Source of the DNA: Bacteroidota bacterium
GTDB taxonomy: Bacteria > Bacteroidota > Bacteroidia > Bacteroidales > JAAUTT01
Assembly (NCBI GenBank): GCA_023429135.1
Contig: JAEYWD010000034.1
Location: forward strand, 62,001-126,000
Reading direction: 5' to 3'
DNA length: 64,000 nucleotides
In this document: positions 16,639 to 25,030 of the stretch, piece by piece
Layout: each line of letters starts with the position of its first letter
How positions within the stretch are numbered: the first letter of the stretch is position 1
Notes under the pieces: model-generated
The model's input: the letters and a program-made list of their open reading frames with translations, nothing else
Databases searched by the model: none
What the model was told of the DNA's origin: nothing
Translations under genes and position numbers: made by a program

Positions 16639-17547
16639 TTATTTCCAGAGATTATCAGGATAAACGCCTTCTTTGATCAGACTGCGGATTGTTTCTACGG
16701 CAAGCGCGCGATCCTGCGGATAAGTCATCCCAAACCATTCGCTGGTGCCTTGGAGAACTTTTACTTTTACTTCGCCTTTTTCAATAAGTTCATTCACCAT
16801 AAAGGGGATGTAAAACTCAGCCTTGGGATTGGCTACATTGGCTTTCAGGAATTCGATAAAACCTTGCTTGAGGTAATCGAACAATGAAGTTGTAAAGCCC
16901 CAGCAATTCATCGAAACATACGATTTCCCGTCGAGTGTTTCTGTTGAGCCATCGGGTAATTTGCTGATAATCCCACTATCGGTGCGTTCAATATGTGTTT
17001 TTTCGTTGGCAGCGACCAAGTTGAAATTAGCATCAGTGGCACAAACACCACGCGATACAAAACCAAACTCCGAAAGGGTTTTTTCGAGCTGGAAACCAAC
17101 CATGGAATATGTTTTATTGTCAGCAATTGCCGGAGAAGTCAGAAAATCGGCTAAAAGTTTGAATGAGCCATGACCATAAAAATCATCGGCGTTGATTACG
17201 GCAAAAGGTTCTTTCACTTTATCGGCAGCGACAAGAATGGCGTGACCGGTTCCCCATGGTTTTACCCTGTCGGCAGGGAGTAAAAATCCTTCGGGTAATA
17301 CATTCAGCTCCTGAAAGCAATATTCAACAGCTATTTTCCCCTCGAGTTTTTTCTGAACGGATTCTTTGAAATCGGCTTCGATATCCTTGCGGATTACAAA
17401 AACAACTTTGCCAAATCCGGCACGGATGGCATCAAACACAGAATATTCAAGTAAAGTTTCGCCCGATGGACCGAGTTTGTCCATCTGTTTCAAACTTCCG
17501 TAGCGACTGCCTAATCCGGCGGCCAATATTAATAAGGTTGGTTTCAC
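16639..17547 (-). CDS. Sugar-phosphate nucleotidyltransferase
   Basis: The NTP-transferase signature LILAAGLGSRYGSLKQMDKLG opens the protein (residues 5-25). The metal-binding INADDFYGHG is at about 118, followed by MNCWGFTTSLFDYL. The short 302-residue form lacks an acyltransferase domain. It is the third gene after an N-acetylhexosamine 1-kinase homologue. In bifidobacteria a comparable kinase/uridylyltransferase pair turns salvaged HexNAc into UDP-HexNAc, so UDP-GlcNAc/GalNAc synthesis is the best guess. The nucleotide specificity is not proven. Confidence 0.85.
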   Translation of the reverse strand: MKPTLLILAAGLGSRYGSLKQMDKLGPSGETLLEYSVFDAIRAGFGKVVFVIRKDIEADFKESVQKKLEGKIAVEYCFQELNVLPEGFLLPADRVKPWGTGHAILVAADKVKEPFAVINADDFYGHGSFKLLADFLTSPAIADNKTYSMVGFQLEKTLSEFGFVSRGVCATDANFNLVAANEKTHIERTDSGIISKLPDGSTETLDGKSYVSMNCWGFTTSLFDYLKQGFIEFLKANVANPKAEFYIPFMVNELIEKGEVKVKVLQGTSEWFGMTYPQDRALAVETIRSLIKEGVYPDNLWK

Positions 17548-17589
17548 AAACTAAAAATTTTTAATTAATAAGCTTGCAAATATACAAAA

Positions 17590-17750
17590 TAGTCGATAGC
17601 GTTTAGTCGATGGTCCATAGTTAATACAGTCGACGGTCGACGGACCACTATCCACGGCCAAAAAACAGAAAAATTTTAACCCCCTGACAAATTAAATTAT
17701 CGACTACCCGGCTGTTTGCAAATAAGCTGTGGTCTGAGGACTGTGGACTC
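17590..17750. repeat. Degenerate GTCGA/GGTCCA dispersed repeats
   Basis: The gap between the nucleotidyltransferase and the CBM9-like gene holds several variants of a GTCGAnGGTCCA-type unit, with local palindromes such as GTCGACGGTCGAC. Related units occur singly at about 23,550 and 37,940, so this is a dispersed family of the genome. No gene or RNA was seen here. Confidence 0.6.
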
Positions 17751-17756
17751 TTCCCA

Positions 17757-18398
17757 TTACTCAAAAGACAGCTCTCCGAAAAATTCCGGAAGATGAAAAT
17801 TAGGCCTTTCGAAATTAATCGGTTGCCACGAAAGGTAATGCGCTTCCTTCACTTCGTCGCCGCATTTATAGAAATTGCCCCGGGCTATCATTCCTGAAAA
17901 ATTTTCAATGTTATGTTTATGAAATGCGCTTGCTGGAATTACCAATGTTAGTGTCCACGAAAAATCGCCTTCTTTGCTTTCGATGGTGTCATTGCCAAGA
18001 CTCGAATTCCGTTCGATTTTACTGGTGATTTCAATACCGGCACGTTGGCGGTTTTGTTTGTTGGTGCCAAAACCAATTAAAGCTGTACCAATGCAGTTAA
18101 ATTCAACATTGTAGTACGATCCGTCATCCGCCGGCGAGAAGAAAAACTCAACACAGGAATCGGTCCACACCGGATCGTTGTCATTCTTATATCTTGCTTT
18201 GATATATTTTTCCTTCACCAGATATTGCAGATATATTTCAGTGCCGGAGTGACCGATTTTAAAACTTACTTCCGGTTTATAGGGAAAATTACTCCAGTTA
18301 GCATGGCCAATCTTTTGAGATTCTTCATGGTTGAAAAAATAGTTTTCGGCCTCCTGAACCGAAGTGCCTGGCTGAAATAGCTTTTTTATTTTAAGCAT
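17757..18398 (-). CDS. CBM9-like carbohydrate-binding protein
   Basis: A beta-rich protein resembling the carbohydrate-binding family 9-like group of Bacteroidetes. Typical segments are ARYKNDNDPVWTDSCVEFFF (about residues 85-105), YYNVEFNCIG and GDFSWTLTLVIPASAF. There is no signal peptide with the start chosen here (ATG at 18398, beginning MLKIKKLF), so it is probably cytoplasmic. This start overlaps the stop of the upstream kinase gene by 8 bp, indicating translational coupling; a longer frame from 18452 is less likely. A binding or accessory role next to the HexNAc kinase and nucleotidyltransferase is inference. Confidence 0.75.
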   Translation of the reverse strand: MLKIKKLFQPGTSVQEAENYFFNHEESQKIGHANWSNFPYKPEVSFKIGHSGTEIYLQYLVKEKYIKARYKNDNDPVWTDSCVEFFFSPADDGSYYNVEFNCIGTALIGFGTNKQNRQRAGIEITSKIERNSSLGNDTIESKEGDFSWTLTLVIPASAFHKHNIENFSGMIARGNFYKCGDEVKEAHYLSWQPINFERPNFHLPEFFGELSFE

Positions 18399-19509
18399 AG
18401 TTTTTACATTTTTCTTTGGCAACGTCGAAAACAATTTTTTGCATAGCAGCATATTGCGCTTCCATACTGAAAAGCAGCTTTAACTGTGCTTTTGTACGTT
18501 GCAGGTTGTGCATGGGGTATTTAATTTTATAATAGGTATCGCCGTTTATAAAATCGGCCAGAAAACGCACTGCCTGCATGTAAGCAAACAGTTTGGCAGC
18601 AAAAGGCAACACTTCAATTTCCTGTTTGGTAAGGAAGGAAGCACCTCCTGTAATAAATCCTTCGGCGAAACCTTTGTATAAACCAATGTTCAACGATACG
18701 TTGTCGAGATTCATATCATCTTCCTCACCGGAGTTAGCGCCGGTGCGGATAGCATCACCAAAGTCGGAGGTAACATAGCCTGTCATTACAGTGTCGAGAT
18801 CGATTACACACAGGATTTCGCCCTTATCGTCGAACAAAATGTTATTGATTTTGGTATCGCAATGGGTAATCCGCTTCGGAAGCTTCCCTTCGCGGCCTAA
18901 CCTCTGGACCAGACACATCTCTTCGGCCCTTTCTTCAACAGCTTTCACCTCTTCCTTCACCATCTCCAAACGACCGGCCTTGTTATCTTTCACGGCATCG
19001 CGGAACTGTTGCAAACGCCATTCCATGTTATGGAAGTCCTTAATGGTTTCGTACAACGGTTCTCCCGGAAGATCGGAAAGTAACGCACTGAATTCGCCAA
19101 AAGCAATACCCGCCTTGTAAGCCAGTAATGGTGACGAAAGCTGGTCGTAGCTTTTGCTGTCCTTTATAAATATCATCATCCGCCAGTAGTTGTCCTCAGC
19201 ATCTTTGCTGAACCATGCCCCACCTTTGGTTGGAATAAGGTTTATGACACGACGGTTAACATCCTTAACTTTTTGCTCTTCCAGTTTCCTGCGAATATGA
19301 CTGGTTACCCGAACTATATTATTCTGCAATTCAGGCACATTCACAAAAATATGGTGATTAATTTTTTGAAGGATATAATCGGGTTTATCGACTTCGCTTG
19401 TTTTTACAAGGTATGTATCGTTTATATTGCCGGTAGGAATAAGTTTATACTCCTGAAAACTTCCTTCAAAACCAAAGCTGTTGATGATATTTAAAACATT
19501 GGTACTCAT
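18391..19509 (-). CDS. N-acetylhexosamine 1-kinase-like phosphotransferase
   Basis: This aminoglycoside-phosphotransferase-fold kinase begins with the NahK-like segment PTGNINDTYLVKTSEVDKPD (about residues 26-45) and YILQKINHHIF. The catalytic loop ITHCDTKINNILFDD lies at about 216-230 and the metal-binding CVIDLDTVMTG at about 235. Homologues are often mislabelled mucin desulfatase; NahK phosphorylates GlcNAc or GalNAc at C1 using ATP. Operon with the CBM9-like protein and nucleotidyltransferase suggests salvage of HexNAc into UDP-HexNAc, in parallel to the 6-phosphate route encoded at 10,928-15,077. Confidence 0.85.
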   Translation of the reverse strand: MSTNVLNIINSFGFEGSFQEYKLIPTGNINDTYLVKTSEVDKPDYILQKINHHIFVNVPELQNNIVRVTSHIRRKLEEQKVKDVNRRVINLIPTKGGAWFSKDAEDNYWRMMIFIKDSKSYDQLSSPLLAYKAGIAFGEFSALLSDLPGEPLYETIKDFHNMEWRLQQFRDAVKDNKAGRLEMVKEEVKAVEERAEEMCLVQRLGREGKLPKRITHCDTKINNILFDDKGEILCVIDLDTVMTGYVTSDFGDAIRTGANSGEEDDMNLDNVSLNIGLYKGFAEGFITGGASFLTKQEIEVLPFAAKLFAYMQAVRFLADFINGDTYYKIKYPMHNLQRTKAQLKLLFSMEAQYAAMQKIVFDVAKEKCKNYA

Positions 19510-19633
19510 AAATTAAACAGATAGTATGTTGAAAGGCTAATATATTGCTTTCTTAGAACTTTTCAAGAAATCTTAATCAGTAAGCGAGGATTAATTTTGT
19601 TTTAGATATTTTTGCTCATCAAAAAAAACACTT

Positions 19634-20530
19634 TTGAAAAATCAGAGCAAAGCTTATACATACGCAATTGCAGCCATTCTGTGCTGGTCCACAGTTGCTG
19701 TCGCTTTTAAAATAGGGCTGGAAGCGTTTTCGACTGTTCAACTACTTGCATTTTCGTGTTATACAGCCATTATTTCCCTGTTTATTCATCTTTTGCTATC
19801 GAAAAAACTTCGCGAAATATATTTACTCGACAAGCGGTTTGTTCTGAAAAGCGCCATTTTTGGGTTGTTAAATCCTTTTCTGTATTATCTCGTCCTTTTA
19901 AAAGCATACTCACTTTTACCGGCTCAAATAGCTCAACCGCTCAATTATACATGGCCCCTGATTCTTGTTCTGCTTTCGATGCTTTTCCTGAAACAGAAAA
20001 TATCCGGGAAAGCTATTATCGGCATTGTTGTAAGCTTTATTGGAGTGCTTGTAATCTCTTTACAAGGGAAACTCAATCTGGGAGAAATACAAAATCCCAT
20101 CGGTGTACTCTTTTCAACAGGAAGCTCTCTAATATGGGCAACATACTGGCTTTTGAATTCTACCCGCGAAAAATATGAAGAAACAGGTCTTTTCCTGAAC
20201 TTTGTGTTTGCTGGAGTTTACATAACCATACTGATGTTGATTGTTGGAGGATTTAAACATATCCCGGTAAAAGGTCTTCTCGCATCATTTTACATCGGAA
20301 TTTTCGAAATGGGGTTAACTTTTGTGCTTTGGCTCAAAGCCCTTAAGCTCAGTAAAGACTCAGGAAGAGTGAGTCACCTTGTGTATTTCTCACCATTTAT
20401 ATCCTTGCTTTTTATAAACCTTATTCTCAAAGAATCCATTTATTTTACAACCTATATTGGCCTGGTGATGATTATCGGCGGAGTAATTATCAGTAAGCTT
20501 AAGAAAAGGAATAAACCACAAGAGCAGTGA
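19634..20530 (+). CDS. EamA/DMT family transporter
   Basis: Ten predicted membrane helices in two EamA halves, beginning AIAAILCWSTVAVAFKIGLE, with the second half around GVLFSTGSSLIWATYWLLN (about residue 155). These are drug/metabolite-superfamily exporters, and the substrate is unknown. No in-frame ATG is nearby, so the start is a TTG at 19634. The stop overlaps the GTG start of ruvC. Confidence 0.82.
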   Translation: MKNQSKAYTYAIAAILCWSTVAVAFKIGLEAFSTVQLLAFSCYTAIISLFIHLLLSKKLREIYLLDKRFVLKSAIFGLLNPFLYYLVLLKAYSLLPAQIAQPLNYTWPLILVLLSMLFLKQKISGKAIIGIVVSFIGVLVISLQGKLNLGEIQNPIGVLFSTGSSLIWATYWLLNSTREKYEETGLFLNFVFAGVYITILMLIVGGFKHIPVKGLLASFYIGIFEMGLTFVLWLKALKLSKDSGRVSHLVYFSPFISLLFINLILKESIYFTTYIGLVMIIGGVIISKLKKRNKPQEQ

Positions 20531-21075
20531 GGGAAAAAATTATTCTCGGAATTGACCCGGGCACAAATATCATGGGGTATGGGATTTTAAAAGTAGAAAA
20601 TCGCAAACCTTACCTGATTACCATGGGAACGATGGACCTGCAAAAACTTGACGACCACTTTGTGAAACTGAAAAGGATTTTCGAGGAAACCAATTGCCTG
20701 ATAGAAAAATACGCTCCTGATGAACTTGCTATTGAAGCTCCGTTTTATGGCAAAAACATACAGTCGATGCTGAAACTGGGGCGCGCCCAGGGAACGGCTA
20801 TTGCATCGGCCCTTTTACACTCGATTCCCATTTTTGAGTATGCTCCGCGTAAAATAAAAATGTCGATTACAGGGCAGGGAAATGCAAGCAAAGAACAGGT
20901 TGCTTTTATGCTTCAGAAAATGCTTGGATTTAAGGATATGCCCGAAGATCTGGACGCTACCGACGGGTTAGCCGCAGCAGTTTGTCATTATTTCCAGAAT
21001 AAAGTTGAGAATTCGCTGGCAGGCGCTAAAAGCTGGAAAGATTTTATAAGTAAAAACCCCAGCAGGTTACGCTAG
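20527..21075 (+). CDS. ruvC: Crossover junction endodeoxyribonuclease RuvC
   Basis: RuvC cuts Holliday junctions with RuvAB. The four acidic positions are visible: Asp in LGIDPGTNIMGYG (about 10), Glu in LAIEAPFYG (about 70) and the two Asp in DATDGLAAAVCHY (about 142-145). The start is GTG at 20527, overlapping the transporter stop as GTGA. A Met start is not available nearby. The usual length is about 180 residues, as here. Confidence 0.95.
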   Translation: MREKIILGIDPGTNIMGYGILKVENRKPYLITMGTMDLQKLDDHFVKLKRIFEETNCLIEKYAPDELAIEAPFYGKNIQSMLKLGRAQGTAIASALLHSIPIFEYAPRKIKMSITGQGNASKEQVAFMLQKMLGFKDMPEDLDATDGLAAAVCHYFQNKVENSLAGAKSWKDFISKNPSRLR

Positions 21076-21079
21076 GGTT

Positions 21080-21472
21080 TTACATATTCGATTTTATCTG
21101 AGAAGCGAGTTGTTCAAACTCTTCTTTCGCAAATTTTAATTTAGGCTTGGAAAAATCTATATCATTCCCGCCGTTAATAGGTACCAGGTGAATATGTGCA
21201 TGAGGCACCTCAAGCCCCAGAACAGCTATTCCGATTCGTTTGCACGGAACGGTTTTTTCGATGGCAAGCGCTACTTTCTTGGCGAAAACCATCATACCTC
21301 CGATTAAATTATCGTCGATGTCAAAAATATAATCCACCTCCTTTTTAGGAATCACGAGAGCATGTCCTTTAATCAGAGGGTTAATGTCCAGAAAAGCGAA
21401 ATAATTATCATCCTCAGCAATTTTATAGCAAGGTATCTCGCCGTTTATGATCCTTGTAAAAATTGACGCCAT
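21080..21472 (-). CDS. HIT family protein
   Basis: A 130-residue histidine-triad protein with the motif VPHAHIHLVPIN (about residues 94-105) and the N-terminal IFTRIINGEIPCYKI block. Such proteins hydrolyse AMP from nucleotide conjugates. It lies 4 bp after greA, so the two are probably co-transcribed, and it converges on ruvC with a 4-bp gap between stops. Confidence 0.93.
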   Translation of the reverse strand: MASIFTRIINGEIPCYKIAEDDNYFAFLDINPLIKGHALVIPKKEVDYIFDIDDNLIGGMMVFAKKVALAIEKTVPCKRIGIAVLGLEVPHAHIHLVPINGGNDIDFSKPKLKFAKEEFEQLASQIKSNM

Positions 21473-21476
21473 AGTT

Positions 21477-21947
21477 TTATCGTGCTATATCAATAATTTC
21501 AAATTGCATCTTTCCCGAAGGAACGGTAATATCAACAACATCGCCAACTTTTTTCCCGATCAAACCTTTGGCGATAGGAGTATTCACCGAGAGTTTTCCT
21601 TCTTTGAGATTAGCTTCCGATTCCGAAACAAGAAAATATTCCATGGTAGAATTTGTCTTGAGATTCTTAATCTTAACCCTGTTAAGAATCTGGACCTTAT
21701 CTATATCGATACGTGAACCATCAATAACTCTTGAGTTCGCAATGATATCTTCGAGCTTCATTATTTTGGCCTCCAGCATGGCTTGGGCATCTTTGGCAGC
21801 ATCATATTCAGCGTTTTCTGAAAGATCACCCTTATCACGTGCTTCTGCCAATTGATGGGCAATATTAGGCCTCTCATTTGTCAGAACTTCAAGCTCGGCT
21901 TTGAGCTTGCGCAAACCTTCTTCAGTTAAATATGAAACATTAGCCAT
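21477..21947 (-). CDS. greA: Transcription elongation factor GreA
   Basis: GreA rescues backtracked RNA polymerase by stimulating transcript cleavage. The N-terminal coiled coil (YLTEEGLRKLKAELEVLTNE) carries the acidic tip DKGDLSENAEYDAAK at about residues 38-52, and the C-terminal FKBP-like domain includes NTPIAKGLIGKKVGD. Length 156 is typical. A strong Shine-Dalgarno precedes it. Confidence 0.97.
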   Translation of the reverse strand: MANVSYLTEEGLRKLKAELEVLTNERPNIAHQLAEARDKGDLSENAEYDAAKDAQAMLEAKIMKLEDIIANSRVIDGSRIDIDKVQILNRVKIKNLKTNSTMEYFLVSESEANLKEGKLSVNTPIAKGLIGKKVGDVVDITVPSGKMQFEIIDIAR

Positions 21948-21954
21948 TTAAAAA

Positions 21955-21960
21955 CCTCCT
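21955..21960 (-). promoter_or_regulatory. Perfect AGGAGG Shine-Dalgarno of greA
   Basis: On the minus strand AGGAGG lies 7 bases before the greA ATG. A full consensus ribosome-binding site is unusual in Bacteroidetes, where such sites are mostly weak or absent. Confidence 0.75.
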
Positions 21961-22123
21961 ATGAATGATTTATTTAAAAAGAAAAAAGAATCCCGATAAC
22001 TCGGAACCCTTTCCCAGGTTCAAATATATTATTTTTTATTTATCGGTTCTAATCAAATAGTTATAAAACATAAATTAAAACCTCTTTCCTGATTTCACCT
22101 TGCCAATTTACAAAATTAAACAA

Positions 22124-22648
22124 TTAAAAATATTTTCGGTTTAAAATTTCGGCATAAATAATTCCCTGCCTTAAATCGAGATTGTCCAGAGAAAGAATAG
22201 GTTCGCTATCTTCCTTTCTAATCTGAGAAATAGGCGATTCCACATGCTCTATCCTTTTATATTTGTCGTCCGGTATTGTTTCATAATTAAACACCTCATT
22301 GCTGATGGTTTCAAGCGATTCAGCTTCCTCATCAATATTTTCATACGAGTACGGATTGGTTTCCGGGATAGTTTCCTGAGAAAAGGTCTGGGGGCGCTCG
22401 TAAGCAACCTCAGGCTTTTTAGGGACATCGAGAACTTCGCTCAGGACATCTTCCAGGCTTTTGGGCCAATTGCGCGAAGATGGCCGTGACGATGGTTGAG
22501 ATGGCGAAACCGGTTCGTAACCATCCTCATCGTTAATAGGGGGAGTAGATGTTGTTGCTTTTTTCTTGTTTTTATTGCCAAAGGCACTTAGCGCAAGAAA
22601 TACAATACTTAAAATGATGTATAGCCAACTTCCTGAATCTGCTTTCAT
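22124..22648 (-). CDS. Small membrane-anchored acidic protein, unrecognised
   Basis: One membrane helix near the N terminus (WLYIILSIVFLALSAFG, residues 7-23) is followed by a short basic stretch (NKNKKK) and a long low-complexity tail rich in Glu, Ser and Pro, apparently disordered. I do not recognise a family. The gene is 2 bp downstream of a small, strongly basic secreted protein, so the pair is probably co-expressed and may interact through charge. Confidence 0.6.
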   Translation of the reverse strand: MKADSGSWLYIILSIVFLALSAFGNKNKKKATTSTPPINDEDGYEPVSPSQPSSRPSSRNWPKSLEDVLSEVLDVPKKPEVAYERPQTFSQETIPETNPYSYENIDEEAESLETISNEVFNYETIPDDKYKRIEHVESPISQIRKEDSEPILSLDNLDLRQGIIYAEILNRKYF

Positions 22649-22650
22649 TT

Positions 22651-22950
22651 TTATCTCTTTTTGCGATGAAACAATTTTTTAAGGAATGGTTCCCGACCTT
22701 GCTCGTTTATACGCTTTGCACTCTTTTTTGTCGCTTTCATTCTTTTTTTCGTATCGGAAGTCTGCATTTCGAAACGACGCTTTTTATCCTTTTCTTGCGA
22801 CTTTAGTACTGCGTTCCATTGTCTTTCCTTTTGCTTTTCGGCTTTGGCTTCTGCACGCTTAACTTTTCGAGATTGTCCCTCGGCTGTTCCAACAGCTCCC
22901 GAGACAACAATCAGAGAAACCAAAAGCAAAAACTTCAAAAATGTTTTCAT
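22651..22950 (-). CDS. Small basic secreted protein, unrecognised
   Basis: A signal peptide (KFLLLVSLIVVSGAVGTAEG) is followed by about 73 residues that are nearly all Lys, Arg, Glu and Gln with alpha-helical spacing, ending LKKLFHRKKR. No family is recognised. It lies upstream of the acidic membrane protein in the same direction. The strong positive charge suggests binding to an anionic partner, but this is only inference. Confidence 0.6.
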   Translation of the reverse strand: MKTFLKFLLLVSLIVVSGAVGTAEGQSRKVKRAEAKAEKQKERQWNAVLKSQEKDKKRRFEMQTSDTKKRMKATKKSAKRINEQGREPFLKKLFHRKKR

Positions 22951-23014
22951 AGGTTAAGACAATAAATCGACAATAATAATTGTTCATACTTTTATCTTTG
23001 TATTTTAAACCATT

Positions 23015-23440
23015 ATGTCGAAACCAAAGATACTATTTTTTTTAATTTGTGCAGCTCTTGTCGTCAACTGCAACGATATTCACCAGGTAATGCCAAATGT
23101 TCCTGTGAATGTGATTCTGCAGGCCGACACCGACCTTGCCAGCCTGGGAATTGGAAATACCATGGTATGCCCTAAAGGAGGGGGGTATATGGGTATTATT
23201 ATCTTCCGAAACGGTTATGATGAATATTATGCCTTTGAAAGAACCTGTACCAATTTTCCTAATGATACCAGTGCTGTAGTTGCCGAAAAAGGCGATGTGA
23301 TTGCCAAATGTCCCAAATGCGGGTCTACTTTTATATTTACAGCCAATGGCGCACTGGTAAGCACAGGGCCCGCTAAATTTCCGCTTAAACAATATCGCGC
23401 CTACCTCGACCCTTCGAAAAGGTTGTATATTTCGAATTAG
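23015..23440 (+). CDS. Rieske-like lipoprotein lacking the His ligands
   Basis: The signal peptide ends in a lipobox (LVVNC, Cys19), so the mature protein is a lipoprotein. The C-terminal half looks like a Rieske domain: CTNFPND (Cys78), CPKCGSTFIF (Cys99 and Cys102) and GPAKFPLKQY. In true Rieske proteins the motifs are CxH and CxxH; here Asn and Cys replace the two His. Cys52 (MVCPKGG) could be a fourth ligand. It may bind zinc or an altered cluster, or only keep the fold. A TATCTTTG box lies 15 bases upstream of the start. It is monocistronic. Confidence 0.72.
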   Translation: MSKPKILFFLICAALVVNCNDIHQVMPNVPVNVILQADTDLASLGIGNTMVCPKGGGYMGIIIFRNGYDEYYAFERTCTNFPNDTSAVVAEKGDVIAKCPKCGSTFIFTANGALVSTGPAKFPLKQYRAYLDPSKRLYISN

Positions 23441-23505
23441 GGTTTTGGGATGTAGAATTTTAGGCTATAGGTCTTGTTATCAGTTTTACTAATCACTATA
23501 AACGA

Positions 23506-23534
23506 GAAAGGCCGCCCTTTTTAGGCAGCCTTTC
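23506..23534. terminator. Hairpin between convergent genes
   Basis: The arms GAAAGGCCGCC (23506-23516) and GGCAGCCTTTC (23524-23534) pair with one mismatch around a T-rich loop. It sits between the Rieske-like gene and ahcY, which converge. The T-run after the stem is weak. Confidence 0.5.
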
Positions 23535-23572
23535 TGTTATATTCTTAGCTGTGGTCCGTTGACTGAGCTTTT

Positions 23573-24994
23573 TTAGTATCTGTAATGCTCCGGTTTGTAT
23601 GGACCTTCGGGATCAACACTGATATAATCGGCCTGATGCTTGGTAAGCTTTGTAAGCTTAACACCAAGCTGTTCCAGGTGAAGACGTGCAACCTCCTCGT
23701 CAAGCTTTTTCGAGAGACGATAAACATCCACTTCGTACTTGTTCTGCCAGAGGTCAATCTGAGCAAGGCTCTGGTTTGTGAACGAGTTACTCATTACAAA
23801 CGAAGGATGGCCGGTTGCACAACCAAGGTTCACCAAACGACCTTCAGCTAAAAGGAACAGTGAGTTACCTGTTGGGAAAGTATATTTGTCAACCTGAGGT
23901 TTAATGTTCAGCTTTTTAATTCCGGGGTAGTTTTCAAGCTTCTCAACCTGAATTTCGTTATCGAAGTGACCTATATTGCAAACAATTGCCTGGTCTTTCA
24001 TTTTGGCCATGTGCTCAATGGTAATCACATCGCAGTTACCAGTGGTTGTAACGTAGATGTTTCCTTCGGGAAGAGCATCTTCGATGGTAGAAACTTCAAA
24101 ACCTTCCATGGCAGCCTGTAATGCACAGATGGGATCGATTTCAGTAACAATTACACGGGCACCATAGGAACGCATAGAGCGGGCACAACCTTTACCAACG
24201 TCGCCATAACCAAGCACAACAACAACCTTACCTGCAATCATAACATCGGTAGCACGTTTTATACCATCGGCAAGACTTTCGCGGCAACCATAGAGATTGT
24301 CGAATTTTGATTTGGTAACCGAGTCGTTAACATTGATAGCAGGGAAAAGCAGTTCGCCTTTTTCTTTCATCTGGTATAAACGATGAACGCCGGTGGTAGT
24401 TTCTTCTGAAACGCCGCGGATTTCTTTAGCAAACCTGTGCCATTTTCCGTGGTCCTCCTTCAAAGTCTGTTTTAATAAATCGAGAATAATTCCTTCTTCT
24501 TTGCTTCCGGGAGTTTTATCCAGAACTTTTGCATCGTTTTCAGCTTTAAAACCGAGGTGAATTAACAACGTGGCATCACCACCATCGTCAACAATCAGGT
24601 TTGGGCCTTTTCCTCCAGGGAACGAAAGAGCCTGGAGTGTGCACCACCAGTATTCTTCGAGTGTTTCGCCCTTCCACGCAAAAACAGGGATACCGGCCTT
24701 AGCAATGGCAGCAGCGGCATGGTCCTGTGTTGAGAAAATATTGCAACTGGCCCAACGAACATCGGCACCAAGCTCAACTAATGTTTCAATTAATACTGCA
24801 GTTTGGATGGTCATGTGTAAAGAACCGGTTATTCTGGCTCCCTTCAGTGGTTTGGATGCAGAATATTTCTTACGGATTGCCATTAAACCCGGCATTTCCT
24901 TTTCGGCGATTTCAATTTCTTTTCTGCCAAACTCGGCTTCTTCGATATTACGAACCTTGTAGGGCAGGCTTTCAACTAATGTTAATGTGTCCAT
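23573..24994 (-). CDS. ahcY: S-adenosylhomocysteine hydrolase
   Basis: AhcY splits S-adenosylhomocysteine into adenosine and homocysteine in the methyl cycle. The NAD-binding motif VVVLGYGDVGKGCARSMR is at about residues 255-272, substrate residues lie in FSTQDHAAAAI, and the C terminus is the characteristic KPEHYRY. Length 473 is normal for Bacteroidetes. It is monocistronic. Confidence 0.97.
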   Translation of the reverse strand: MDTLTLVESLPYKVRNIEEAEFGRKEIEIAEKEMPGLMAIRKKYSASKPLKGARITGSLHMTIQTAVLIETLVELGADVRWASCNIFSTQDHAAAAIAKAGIPVFAWKGETLEEYWWCTLQALSFPGGKGPNLIVDDGGDATLLIHLGFKAENDAKVLDKTPGSKEEGIILDLLKQTLKEDHGKWHRFAKEIRGVSEETTTGVHRLYQMKEKGELLFPAINVNDSVTKSKFDNLYGCRESLADGIKRATDVMIAGKVVVVLGYGDVGKGCARSMRSYGARVIVTEIDPICALQAAMEGFEVSTIEDALPEGNIYVTTTGNCDVITIEHMAKMKDQAIVCNIGHFDNEIQVEKLENYPGIKKLNIKPQVDKYTFPTGNSLFLLAEGRLVNLGCATGHPSFVMSNSFTNQSLAQIDLWQNKYEVDVYRLSKKLDEEVARLHLEQLGVKLTKLTKHQADYISVDPEGPYKPEHYRY

Positions 24995-25030
24995 TATGAT
25001 TATTTAAATAAGGTTGCAAAGATAAATATT

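Noticed and set aside
18399..18452. Longer start for the CBM9-like gene
   Set aside because: It would overlap the kinase gene by over 60 bp; the internal ATG at 18398 gives a typical coupled overlap.
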